Below are positions 51,159 through 61,245 of a stretch of 64,000 nt of DNA, piece after piece. The DNA lies in contig RPFO01000175.1 of assembly GCA_009746045.1 (NCBI GenBank), positions 5,665,414 through 5,729,413 of the forward strand, given 5' to 3'. The position numbers were made by a program, and so were the translations under genes. Position 1 is the stretch's first letter. Every line of letters starts with the position of its first letter. The notes under the pieces were generated by a model. The model had not been told where the DNA came from, ran no database searches, and saw only the letters and a list, made by a program, of their open reading frames with translations. This DNA comes from Mesostigma viride (taxonomy: Eukaryota; Streptophyta; Mesostigmatophyceae; Mesostigmatales; Mesostigmataceae).

Positions 51159-52541
51159 GACACGGTCCTCTGGGAGGCTCTTTGGGCCATCCTAGCTCTG
51201 GATCGAGTGCCACCTGCGTTTATTGCTGCCATTCGCCGACTGTATGAGGGCTCACAGGCAGTAGTGCGGACTGCGGAAGGCACCACCCCACCATTCCCCC
51301 TTCACCACGGGGTGTGGCAAGGTTGTGTCCTGTCCCCATACCTGTTCATTATTGTCGTGGATCACGTCATGCGCCGGGCACGTGCGCGCTTTACTGCTCT
51401 TAAGGGGTTCGAGCCAGGCTTGGACATCCTTAACGTGAAAGAGCACGGCGGGGTTAGACCTGGTTACCGCCTTGCCGACCTGATTTATGCGGATGACACC
51501 ACCCTCATGGAGAGCCCCGAGCACATTCAGACCTGGCTGGACTGTCTGGGCCTGGAGGCGAGGGCGGTGGGGTTGGAGATTAGTGTCAAAACTGAGGCGA
51601 TGGTGATTGGGGCCTCCAGTACACCACCGCTGCCGCGCCTGCTCGACGGGACGGAGGTCCCGTTCCGCGACCGCTTCAAGCTGTTGGGGAGCTGGCTTCC
51701 TGACACTGCCGACGATGTGGACACCCGCATCGGCCTTGCCTGGGCCATTGAAGCTCCGTTCGCTCAAGACCTACTGGCGCTCGAAGGGCCTGGGCGAGCG
51801 CCGCAAGCGCATGCTCTTCAAGGTCCTCGTCCTCACGGTGCTCACGTATGGCGCCGAGGCGTGGACACTCCCACCCAAACTGGCAGCTAGGCTAGACGGT
51901 ACGGTTTACAGGATGCTCCGACAGGTCCTTAACGTAGGGTTTTCCGAGCGTCCGTCATCAGAAAATGTATCATGGCATGCCTCCGTATTTCGGACGAGAT
52001 TAGGCAGCGTAGGATAGCATTTGTAGGACACCTTGCTCGCACCAGCCAGGTCGACAACGCCCTTGGTCTGGCCGGCCCCCAGCGGCTTGGCCAGCCAGGG
52101 CGCCACATTCTGACCTGGCCTGGCCCCGAGGACATTCCCAAAAGGGTAGGGAAACCTGTCACGAACTACATCCAGATGTTGCTGGACGACCTAGTGGTCC
52201 CAGCCCAGTTTGAGCACCGCATCCACTCTCTCTCCCGTCTTTGGACTGCCATGCAGGACAAGACGCGGTGGAAGAGGATTGTCAAGGCGCACACGCCCGA
52301 CCCTGTGGGCAAGCCCCCTCCCCCCAAGCGGAGGCGGCGTTTTGATGAGTAGTGTAGTTAGGATTTTCTAGACTAGATAGCTTAGAGTTAGGGTAGTTCG
52401 ATTACGCGGCTTCCTCCACCCCATCCATCATGGAATATATGCTACATGATCTCCCAACGGAGGCATGTTATAATTTAATTTAATTTAATTTAATTTAATT
52501 TAATTTAATTTAATTTAATTTAATTTAATTTAATTTAATTT
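51159..52541 (+). mobile_element. Non-LTR retrotransposon A, reverse-transcriptase 3' half
   Basis: Truncated element. Protein-like sequence starts at DTVLWEALWAILALDRVPPA (RT finger/palm). It then shows GVWQGCVLSPYLFIIVVDHV, the catalytic YADDT, a helical region with GLEISVKTEAMVIG, and LLGSWLPD. Frame changes near 51740 and 51965 break it. The C-terminal part (LTVLTYGAEAWTLPPKLAAR; EIRQRRIAFVGHLARTSQ) ends at TAG 52350-52352. The 3' UTR ends in the hairpin CTCCCAACGGAG (52452-52463), CATGTTAT and an (AATTT)n tail to 52541. It encodes the enzyme that would copy RNA at a nicked target; this copy is dead. Endonuclease and ORF1 are missing. Confidence 0.85.
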
Positions 52542-52668
52542 TAATAGCCCTTAATTAATTAACTAATAGACACGTGACTGCGTCACGTGAGCATAAGTCG
52601 AAGATAATAGCCCTTGAGAAAGGGCATTAATTAATAGACACGTGACTGCGTCACGTGAGCATAAGTCC
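52542..52668. repeat. Duplicated 40-bp segment with a palindrome
   Basis: AATAGACACGTGACTGCGTC plus ACGTGAGCATAAGTC occurs at about 52565 and 52630. It contains the inverted repeat CACGTGACTGCGTCACGTG. Each copy is preceded by TAATTAA-type sequence. Confidence 0.85.
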
Positions 52669-52924
52669 TCAGTGGGATCGAGGGGAACATGGGATGGAAT
52701 GGATGGTATAAGCTATCTAGGTCCTAGTTACAGGGGGGTGGGCACCGCGGCCCGAATCGCTATGAATGCCATACTTGGTCACACGTGGAGCCCCCACAGG
52801 CTTGCATGGTCTCCTTCATCACTACTTGCCATCTATCCTTGCGCACCATCTGCCTCCATATTACAGACAAACCAGGAGGTTGCCCGGGGGTGAGCCCGTC
52901 ACGTCTAGTGTAGCACATGTCCAT

Positions 52925-53340
52925 GCCGAGTCTATCACGAGAAAGGGCATATCGGGCCTATAATACATTCTAAGCTACTTCCTGCAAGGCTGGGAATGTA
53001 AACGACACTTGCTCTAGGTGCACCAGGGCACCTGCACCCCCCAGAGTCTCGGGCAACACCCAGCTAAGGGGAGCCCGTCATAGGTGGGGAAGATCAGCAT
53101 AGCTATACAAGAGCCTGATCAGAATACAAGAGCTAGAGCGTGGCATCTCAGCAGATGCTGGGTTGAACCTGAGACAGCCGATGGTGGTGCAGGTGCCCTT
53201 GCGGCACCTAGAGCAAGTGTTGCTTACATTCCCACCCTTGCATGAAGTAGCCTAGGATGTATTAAAAGCCATATGCCCCTTCTCAGGGATATGTGCTACA
53301 TTGACTCCCAACGGAGTGATGTTGATAATTAATTAACTCC
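52925..53340. mobile_element. ORF1-only element 3' end as an inverted pair
   Basis: 52930-53155 is the 3' UTR in minus orientation. 53165-53335 is the last part in plus orientation: GTGCACC/GGCACCTAGAGCAAG, CCCACCCTTGCATGAAGTAG, the hairpin CTCCCAACGGAG and a TTAA tail. The halves overlap in content and meet head to head, the shape expected of a 5' inversion during target-primed insertion. It preserves the TTAA (53262-53265) that is occupied by the piggyBac-like element in the copy at 10.9 kb. Confidence 0.7.
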
Positions 53341-53399
53341 GTAACTCTGTAACTCAGCAGAAACGGACCTGATGCATGGACACCCAGAAACGGACCTGA
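53341..53399. repeat. Short direct repeat
   Basis: CAGAAACGGACCTGAT occurs twice (53358 and 53385) at the 5' junction of the following element. Confidence 0.8.
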
Positions 53400-53409
53400 T
53401 CACTAGCAC

Positions 53410-53760
53410 AACGCCTGCACCACAGCCTCATCGTGGGCCGGCTGCGTTTGGGCAATGAACGCATCCGCATTGAGTCGGCCGCCTGGATGGCGGGCCAGCC
53501 TGGCCCCATCCGGGTGACCTGAAGTCGCGAATGTGGCCAGCAAGGTGAAGGTACTCCAGGCCCGCAAGCTCCTGGGCGGGAGAAACGCGCCGAGCCTCGA
53601 CGACCCTCTCTCCCCGGCCCAACTCGTCATCAAGAACGGTTTGCTAGGGAGCGACGCGGCGGTCCAGGCCATGCAGGCGCGATGGCATCCGCAAGGTCTA
53701 TGTCCGCCTCGTCAACGATACCCCCGTGCTCTTCATCGAAGGTCATGCAGCGCACGGATG
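53410..53760 (+). pseudogene. ORF1 C-terminal fragment of element B
   Basis: Three frames: LHHSLIVGRLRLGNERIRIE; VKVLQARKLLGGRNAPSLDD with PLSPAQLVIKNGLLG; then GIRKVYVRLVNDTPVLFIEG. It matches the pattern of the ORF1 on the minus strand at 13.1-13.6 kb (ARRLLKGHPSSMDEDYTPAQ). It represents the C-terminal domain of an L1-type ORF1 protein. Confidence 0.6.
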
Positions 53761-54066
53761 TGCCGGCTCCTAACAAGCGGCACAAGCCGGGCCGTCCCAG
53801 CTAGAGGCACGCCCCAGCTGGCAGCTGCATCATCATCGTCTACGCACGTCCCGGGTATGGAGGGTGCCCGGTAAGGGCACCCCCTCGCGGCCTCGGCCGC
53901 CTCGCGGTACAGTAGGCTTTGGGCATAGCCTAAGTTTAATAAACAAGCCCCTTTCCATGCACCCTCATGTCGCACCGTGCAAGCATGATGAGGATGCAAG
54001 GTCGCCAGGCACGCCACGGTCACCCTTCCCGCCAATTTAGCAGCCTCAAACGCCTCCTAGCCCGCC

Positions 54067-55326
54067 TTGAGCGGGATGAGGCCCAGTCGACACGCCGGCG
54101 CCGGACCCCAGCCAGGACGGAGACAACGCATATCCGCCCTGAAAGAAAGACTCCATGCGTTGACAAACATTAACCCCAATCGCCACCCTCCCCCTCCCCC
54201 ACCCACCCCACCCCCACCCCGGCCACCTCCAGCACTACCCGTCTCCACCCCCACCCACACCCCCACCCCCACACCCCCGCTAATAGGGCAACGGCCCATC
54301 CTTGGTATTGCTAGCTTTAATGTGCGCACCCTGCAGATCCTTCTACGAGCGGCGGCACCCCATGCAGCACGCCACCGCGTCGACGAGCTGATCGCCTTGT
54401 GCGCCGACAACCAGATCGCTGTCCTCGGGGTCCAGGAGCACCGACGCACCGTTGACCCTCAGCAAGGGGTCAACAGTCTGCTGCTGGTGGACGACCTTCG
54501 TGCGGGCTGGCGGTTCCATTACTGTATATGGTGGAGGCGACGCGCCGGGTCAAGGTGGTGTGGGCCTCTTGTGCTCGCCGGCAGCATCAGAGCAGCTCCA
54601 GTCCATCGTGCTGCGGTCCCCGCGTGTGCTAGTGGCCACTTTTTCGGCCACTGAGGGCCATTCACACCACACACTAACCGTTATCGTGGGATATGCACCA
54701 CATGCGGGTCGAGCTCAGGCGGAATGTGAGGCCTTCTTCAACGCCCTCAAGGAGGAGGAGGCCAACATCCCAGCTCGGCACTTCCTGGTTATGCTGCTCG
54801 ACGCCAACGCCACGCTGCCCGTTGGCACTGGGGGCGCTCAGTACTCCCCAACCAACACGACAGCCAACGGTAACACGCCTTTATTTGCGAATCTGCTGGC
54901 AGAATCTGCGCTGGTTGCATGCAATGCTTCTTTCGCACGCCGGCCCCACTGAGCAGCTTGCCACCTTTTTTGGGCCGTCGGATCGGGTGGTGTGCCTTGA
55001 CTATATCTGCGTATGCCGGGCTCAGCGCCCCTCAGTTGTCGATGCTCGCGTCCTGCAAGATTCTGTCAGCACGGTGGAATCTTCAGGATCACCGTCTCGT
55101 GCTCGCTCGCATCAGATTGCGGTTTCCTGGGGTGAAACCGTCACGACAGCTGGCGCCTCAGCCAGATCTGAAGGTGCTCCGGATTGTGCTGAAGGATGCC
55201 GACAAGATGTCAGCAGAAGAGCAGGCCGCTATATGTCGCACAGGGATGACTTTCTGGCCGTCTTCGACGCCAGGGGCAGCCGCCAGCAGTGACACGCCAT
55301 TCCGCCGCCGGGTGATATTTCAGTGA
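54067..55326 (+). pseudogene. Endonuclease domain of element B (frame-broken)
   Basis: A Pro/Thr-rich linker (residues about 35-75) precedes LGIASFNVRTLQ, RVDELIALCADNQIAVLGVQEHR (split here over motifs), GGVGLLCSPA, LTVIVGYAPHAG, FLVMLLDANA, then DYICVCRAQ and LQDHRLVLARI. These follow the apurinic/apyrimidinic endonuclease fold: N in FNVRTL, E in VQEHR, D-N in LLDANA, D-H in QDHR. Such enzymes nick target DNA. Frames change near 54515, 54945 and 55030. Confidence 0.75.
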
Positions 55327-55799
55327 TCCTCCGCGGTGTCGCTGCCAATTAAGTATCGCCTGGCTGCCTGCACCCTCCCCTCCTTGCCTGAGTCCGCGCC
55401 GACAGCTTGCTGTCCACCGTCACGCACCGACAGTGGTTGCCGCTAGGCAGATGCTCCGCCGCAACAGGGATCCGACCGCCAAACCTGGGCTGCAAGCAGC
55501 TCTGAGGGTCGCCTACGAGCAGGCTGAGAAGGCAGACCGGCTCTGACAGCAGATGGTCATGCAAGGACCTGCGCAGCTGCTGAGCAGAAGCACCGGACGG
55601 CAAGGGGGCCTGGTTCTGGTACAAGCGCCTCGGGCACCCGGACGGCCTCGGCCGGCCCCACCGCCACGACGTCCCTGGCCGGCGCCCCAGCCAAGCGGCT
55701 TCGTACCTCAGGCCGCGGCCACGGCCGAGGTCGTGGGGACAGCTGCGCCGCCCCCGCCCCTGCTCGATCCCAGCCGCCGCCGCCCGCCCGGCCGCCCTG

Positions 55800-57615
55800 G
55801 CCGGCCCCGCTGGGCCCCCGGCCCCGCCTAGGTCAGGGGCGGACTACCTAGTCCCCCCGCTGATCGGCCCAAGTCTTGGCGACCCGTCAGACATGCCTCC
55901 TTTCTGTCACCTCTCGCGAGGTCACGGAGGCGGTCCAGCGCCTGCGGTATGACGCAGCCACCGGCTCCGACGAGATTCCTGCCGCAGTTGTGAAAATTGC
56001 AGCCGAATTCGAGGACACCGGTGTTATGCTGCTCCTCCGGGACATCTGCAACCGCCTTCTGCTGTCGTCGCAACCACCTCCAGCAGCCTGGCAACACAGT
56101 TTTCGCACGATGCTGTACAAGAACAAGGGGTCGCCAGCCGACCCCGGCAACTACAGAGGGGTGTGCATTCAAAGCGCCCCCCTCAAGCTTCTTATGCGGC
56201 TCATCCTGAACCGCCTGATCGAGCACGGCCCTGGACGGTCATCTCAGCGAGACTCAGCACGGCTTCCGTTCAGGTCGCAACACAGTACAGGCGCTCTTCG
56301 CTACTCGCCGACTGGTGGAGGAACTCTGGAACTGCAACGCCTTCAGCCTGGTGAGTCCCCTTAGCTTGTGCTGGTGGACTTCATCAAAGCCTTCGATTCG
56401 GTTTTCTGGCCTGCGCTATGGGACATCCTCGAGCTGTTCCGGATCCCCCGCCCCCTTATTGCTGTCATCCGCACCCTGTATGAAGGGTCCACCACTTCGG
56501 TGCGCACTTCCTACAGGACCACGCCACCATGCCCTTTACAGAAGGGGGGGGGGTGGCAGGGCTGCGTGCTATCGCCCTACCTGTTCATTATTGTGGTCGA
56601 ATACGTATAATGATTCAGGCGCGCAAGCAATTTGCCCGCATCGTGGGTAGGGAACCAGGGGTGCAGGTTGCTAACTGAAATTCTGGCATGGCGGAGCGGA
56701 CACGGAGATTCGGCTGGCAGACATCATCTACGCAGACGACACCACCCTCTTCGAGGACACTGGGCACGTGCAGACATGGCTTGACTGCCTGGCTATCGAG
56801 GCCCGTGCACTTGGGGCTTAAGGTCAGCAAGAAGACAGAGGCCCTGGCGGTTGGGCTCACCCACTCACCGCCACCCCTCTATCTCCTCGACGGCTCTCGA
56901 GTCCTGTATCGGGACCGCATCAAGCTGCTGGGCAGCCTGCTCCCAAGCTGCGAGGTTGATGTGGACCATCGCATCTCCCTCGCCTATAGCACGCTTTACG
57001 CCAGTACCGGGCCCTGTGGCGCAATCAAGCCCCTGGGCAAGATCGAGAAACAGGACCTGTTTAAGGTCGGACCTCGTCCTTCCTGTTCGATCTCACGTAT
57101 GGGGCCAAGACGTGGACCCTCACCGCCGACCTGGCCCGCAAGCTGGACGGCGCGGCCCACCAACATGCTGCGCTCCATTTTCAGAGTACCTAGGATTATA
57201 TGCTGCTCATGTCCGCAATGAGGACCTGTACCAGGGCATGCCATATATCACCAGCACCATTTAGCAGCGGCGCCTGCAGCTAGTAGGGCACCTAGCTCGC
57301 ACCAACCACGGTAGACACCTCACGTGCCGGGCCCCCCCGCAGGACTGCGACCAGCTCAGCCTGGCCGGCACCTCCTGACGTGGGCCGGGCCCCGTGATGT
57401 TAGACGCCGCAAGGCCCGCACCTTCAAAGAACAGCTAGTAGAGGACATGGGGGGCCTAGGCCTCTCCGTGACTTGGAAGATTAAGATGATGGACAAGGCC
57501 AAGTGGGCCCAGGTCATAGAGGACAACGAGCCCCCCCCTGTGGGGAAGCGCCCGCGTGTGCAAACCCGCGGGAGGCACGCTAGATCTACAGCTCCCCTAG
57601 GGCTGCTTAGATAGA
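55800..57615 (+). pseudogene. Reverse transcriptase of element B (frame-broken)
   Basis: Motifs in order: EVTEAVQRLRYDAATGSDEI; LYKNKGSPADPGNYRGVCI; LVDFIKAFDSVFWPALWDIL; a G-WQGCVLSPYLFIIVVEYV box; ADIIYADDTTLFEDT near 56720; LGLKVSKKTEALAVG; IKLLGSLLP; and a basic end with VGKRPRVQTRG. The FIKAFDS and YADDT boxes carry the catalytic aspartates. At least five frame changes or stops lie between 56250 and 57200, so it is inactive. 55327-55799 is GC-rich and Pro-rich in all frames. Confidence 0.78.
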
Positions 57616-57770
57616 TGTTGTAGTTAGTGATGCTGTTAGATAGATGTTGTACGGTAGGTCGCTGATGTAGATAGATTAGACCGGTAGGACTGTTTGCACC
57701 CATCCATCCATCGGGGAATGCTCCGTGACTCCCCAACGGGAGCACGAGTCTAATTAATTAATTAATTAAG

Positions 57771-59575
57771 GGGAGGGTCCCATGGAAATGTATCAAAACT
57801 GAAGCCCCCTAATAACTACAGAAATGCAACTGACAACCACTGAATGATGTTTGGGGACCATAAACATGATGTTTGGGCATGCATACCACCACTTGTTGGG
57901 GGTACTACCCCCAGCCATACACCGGATCAGAATACACCGGCTATGAGCTAAAAATAGAAAAAAACGCTGTCCCGCGTGCTGCCCAGAACAGTGGGAGAAC
58001 CAGTTGCATGAAAAAAGTAATACCCATATAAAAATGTCATGGGACATGGTTACCTATTTGGATCAACAAAATCAGTACATCCCTTTGAGTTATTAATTTT
58101 CGGGCCAAAAATACGCTTTTTTAGGCGGGGCGTCCCCATACACACTCATAACACATCAATTAGGCCTAAAAAGTAATAGTCAAATTCTGTCATGACCATA
58201 GAAGGCACTGTCAAAGTTTGGTGGCATTCTGAGCTCAGCTGTAGCAGTTATTAATTTTGGCAGTTGGCCACCTGTGCAGACGCTAAGGAAGGCATTAGTG
58301 AGGCACACTAACACTTCCTATGCCATCCAAAAGGCTCCTGACCATGCCCAATTCGACCACAATGTACAAGGAGGTGGCTGGGCACGTCATGTGCCCTTGC
58401 CTTACCTCGACACGGGCAACCTGTTGCGTGTGTGCACAACAATGAGGCAGGTAGCTCTACATGCCTAGCCGACACTTCTAAAGCATATTCCAGGTTTATG
58501 GTGTGGGCATCATCTCAAAACCAAGCTCAAACACACCCTAGAAAGCCATATCCACTAATTGCCCAACAAGGGTAACAACAGACAGTCCACAGAGAAAGCA
58601 GAATTATCATACATGCTGATTGCCAAGAAGGCTTCTCACCATGGTTACCTTGCCTTGCTAGCATATGAATTAGGGCTCTCCCATTTTAGTGGGAGAAAGG
58701 CCAACAAGACACGATAACCCCCGGCTACCTACGTGCGGTTCCACCCATGCAGTATGCCCCTCAGAAAAACCACTGCCACCTTTCTTTCCAGCGCAATTGT
58801 TTGCCAAGAAACAAACTCAAGCTTGTGAGCCTCTAACCACAATGAAGCCTCTAGTGCTAAGAAAGGCCGCGTCAATATTCACACAAAACTGAGTGCTGTT
58901 AGCAATCTCCTTCCAAGAAACCACTCAGCAAATCCCTGACAACTTGACGATATGGGCACCACGGTCACGCTTTGACACGTCCCAGCCATGCAACGTACAT
59001 AAAAACCACTGAAAGGTGCCAGGAATCTGGCGATGCGCAGCACGGAATGGCATTATACCTGGCGCTAACTGCACGGAAAAAAGCCGAAAACTTGCGTTGA
59101 TAACCCATAAAGGAAGCGAAACATTCATAGGGTCACGTTGATCACACGATCGTACCATTACCGGAATTGTCCTTCGCCCAGCGGCGCAAGAAAGAACAAC
59201 CTTCCATGGAATAATAAGACGCGCATCCCGCGAGCCTGGAGAGTGTCTTACCGATCATGACGGAAATCTTGCCGAAACCCAGCAAACTTTTTAAAGCTTT
59301 ACCAATAACAATTTAAACGCATACTTGACGCTAGGTAAAGCCCATAAAACCTGACAATCACCGCCGCCAGCGTGCAATTCTAATTTATTCCTCTCGACGA
59401 AAACATCAGATTGGACCCCCGTGGCGATGGTCATCAATAAAATCATCGACACTGCAAAAAACGCGAACTCCGCTACGAAGTAGTATCATTTACTCATCGT
59501 CTTTAAGATTCGCTCAGTTTCTCTGCATTCCGCGAGCTATCTTTTTCTACTCTCAGTGCCTGAAAGCACGTCGCC
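57771..59575. other. Spacer without recognised gene
   Basis: Base composition is more AT-rich than the exons around. Open frames are below about 85 codons and resemble nothing known. No hairpin tail or splice pattern is evident. Confidence 0.5.
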
Positions 59576-59614
59576 ATGGCCAGCTCCGGTAGGGGTGCGC
59601 GCACCGTGCACCAC

Positions 59615-59690
59615 TTTTTCACGGTACGGCCGGACGGGTACCGCGAATTTTTCGGCGCCAAAAATATTCGCGCCGGGACCGTCCCCTTAA
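59615..59690 (+). repeat. Dispersed repeat, second copy
   Basis: Plus-strand partner of 18559-18625. It contains GGTACCGCGAATTTTT and GCGCCGGGACCGTCCCC. It ends at a TTAATTAA that joins the retroelement fragment at 59691. Confidence 0.65.
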
Positions 59691-60175
59691 TTAATCTCAG
59701 CAGAGAGCAGCTCTCTGCATGGGCACAGCATAACTATGTAGATAAAGCTAGGCATCATCTGGCCAGACAAGTAGAGGGGGCAGTACGTGCGAGGTCCCGT
59801 GAAAACATGCAACAACGACACGCACGACACGAGGATCTGATAAATTCTGGAGTGTGGCACATTATTATAGCCACACATGTACATGGCTAAGTGAGACTCG
59901 TGAATCAGCTGCACTGCATGGTATAGAGCCTGTAGGAGGCTTGCATGTACATGGCCACGCCTATCTATTCTACACTGACTACTGCTGTAAATTCCCCTAA
60001 GCTGGGGCGTCTGGAGTCCTTGGGGCCGCGGGGGTCGCGTGCCAGGGCTTGTGGCCGACGTAGATGGCCGCCCCCTTCCAGTACACCGGCTGCCCCGCCT
60101 TGGTCTGCCGGAGCGCTGGAGGTAGGTCGGCCATAGCTCCCGTCGCCGTTGTTGCTGCGCCAGGGTCAAGTGTTA
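59691..60175 (-). mobile_element. ORF1-only element fragment, minus orientation
   Basis: Contains the 3' UTR hairpin GCAGAGAGCAGCTCTCTGC and the end of ORF1 on the minus strand (TLAQQQRRRELWPTYLQ near 60165, then a frameshift). The terminal CTCCCAACGGAG is absent and an unrelated stretch (59765-59860) is embedded, so this copy is rearranged. Confidence 0.7.
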
Positions 60176-60186
60176 CCTGAAACTAT

Positions 60187-60725
60187 TAATTGGGACATTA
60201 AACTCCATTGGGAGTATCTGTAGTACATAGCCCAGAGAAGGGGCATATGGCCTATAATGCATTCTAAGCTACTTCCGGCAAGGGTAAGAATGTAAACGAC
60301 ACTTGCTTTAGGTGCACCAGGGCACAGTGCACCCTCATGATCTATCACGCTATGCCCAGCTATAAGGGGGAGTGCCTGATCAGAATAAGGGGGAGCATGT
60401 CATGTGGGGGAATGAAGATCATCATAGCTATACAAACAAAAGCTAGAGCGTGGCATCTCAGCAGAGAGCAGCTCTCTGCATGGGCACAGCATATTAACTA
60501 AATAAAACTAGGCATCATCTGGAGTGTGGCACATCATAGGCACACATGTACATGGCTAAATAATGCGCGTGGCTCAGCTGGTATAGTGCCTGTAGGAGGC
60601 GTACATGTACATGGCCACGGTCTATCTATTCTACACTAGTTACTACTGATGTGTTCCCCTAAGCTGGGGCGTCTGGAGTCGCTGGGGCCGCGGCGGTCGA
60701 GGGGGTCGCGTGCCAGGGCTTGTGG
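60187..60725 (-). mobile_element. 5'-truncated ORF1-only element with 11-bp TSD
   Basis: A 539-bp insertion flanked by CCTGAAACTAT at 60176-60186 and 60726-60736. On the minus strand it holds the last ORF1 codons (CACAAGCCCTGGCACGCGAC), the 3' UTR and the terminal hairpin (CTCCCAATGGAG, one stem change). Only a very short TTAAT tail is left. Confidence 0.85.
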
Positions 60726-60736
60726 CCTGAAACTAT

Positions 60737-61245
60737 ATGCCTACGCGTGCCAAATCAGAATATGCCTACGTACCATGCTTTTTATATTTCCTAGGACCCA
60801 CAGTTGGGGGGTCGTAGTCTTTGACAATGTACGTCCGGGCAAACGATCCTTATCCTGCATTATATTTAATTAATTAATTAAAAACTCGTCAACTGGGGAG
60901 TCACGGAGCACCGAAGTGCTTTTAATTAATCCCTGCATGCATGTGCACAACAGGAAGGAAGGGCAGAGACCCCGGCCTTTCCCCTTCAAGCCAGAGGCAT
61001 ATGCCACAGCGGCTGTCGGACACGCCATAGACGATCCGGCAAGTGCTGTGGGTGCAATAAGACCCATGTGAGCATATCCTCAATAACAAGTAGCGTGGGC
61101 AAGTAATCTGATCATAGCTGAATCTTACCCTGCATATCCGACCATATCTGCGTAAGAGGGGTTGAGTGGATGCCAAAGATACATATAGAATAGTGGGCAC
61201 CCTTTGTTCACCAGAACATACAACAAAGTACCCCATGACACCATG
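60737..61245. other. Spacer with a decayed tail of element B
   Basis: At 60866-60925 a TTAA tract is followed by AACTCGTCAACTGGGGAGTC and ACGGAGCACCG, the reverse complement of element B's 3' end with changes in the hairpin. No gene recognised in the rest. Confidence 0.6.

Larger units (their letters stand above)
53400..57770 (+). mobile_element. Non-LTR retrotransposon B (ORF1 end, endonuclease, RT)
   Basis: About 4.4 kb, 5'-truncated, ending in the hairpin CTCCCCAACGGGAG (57729-57742) and a TTAA tail (57750-57769). Order: C-terminal part of ORF1, Pro-rich linker, apurinic-type endonuclease, reverse transcriptase, basic C-terminus, 3' UTR. This is the order of L1-clade elements. All coding parts are frame-broken. 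The solo fragment at 50832 belongs to the same family. Confidence 0.85.

Noticed and set aside
51073-52541. Reading 51073-52541 as one simple twin-primed insertion
   Set aside because: The inverted 5' piece has the ORF1-only family's TTAA-type end, whereas the body ends with the AATTT-type tail of element A. Two separate insertions fit better, though shared TAGCCCT flanks keep the question open.
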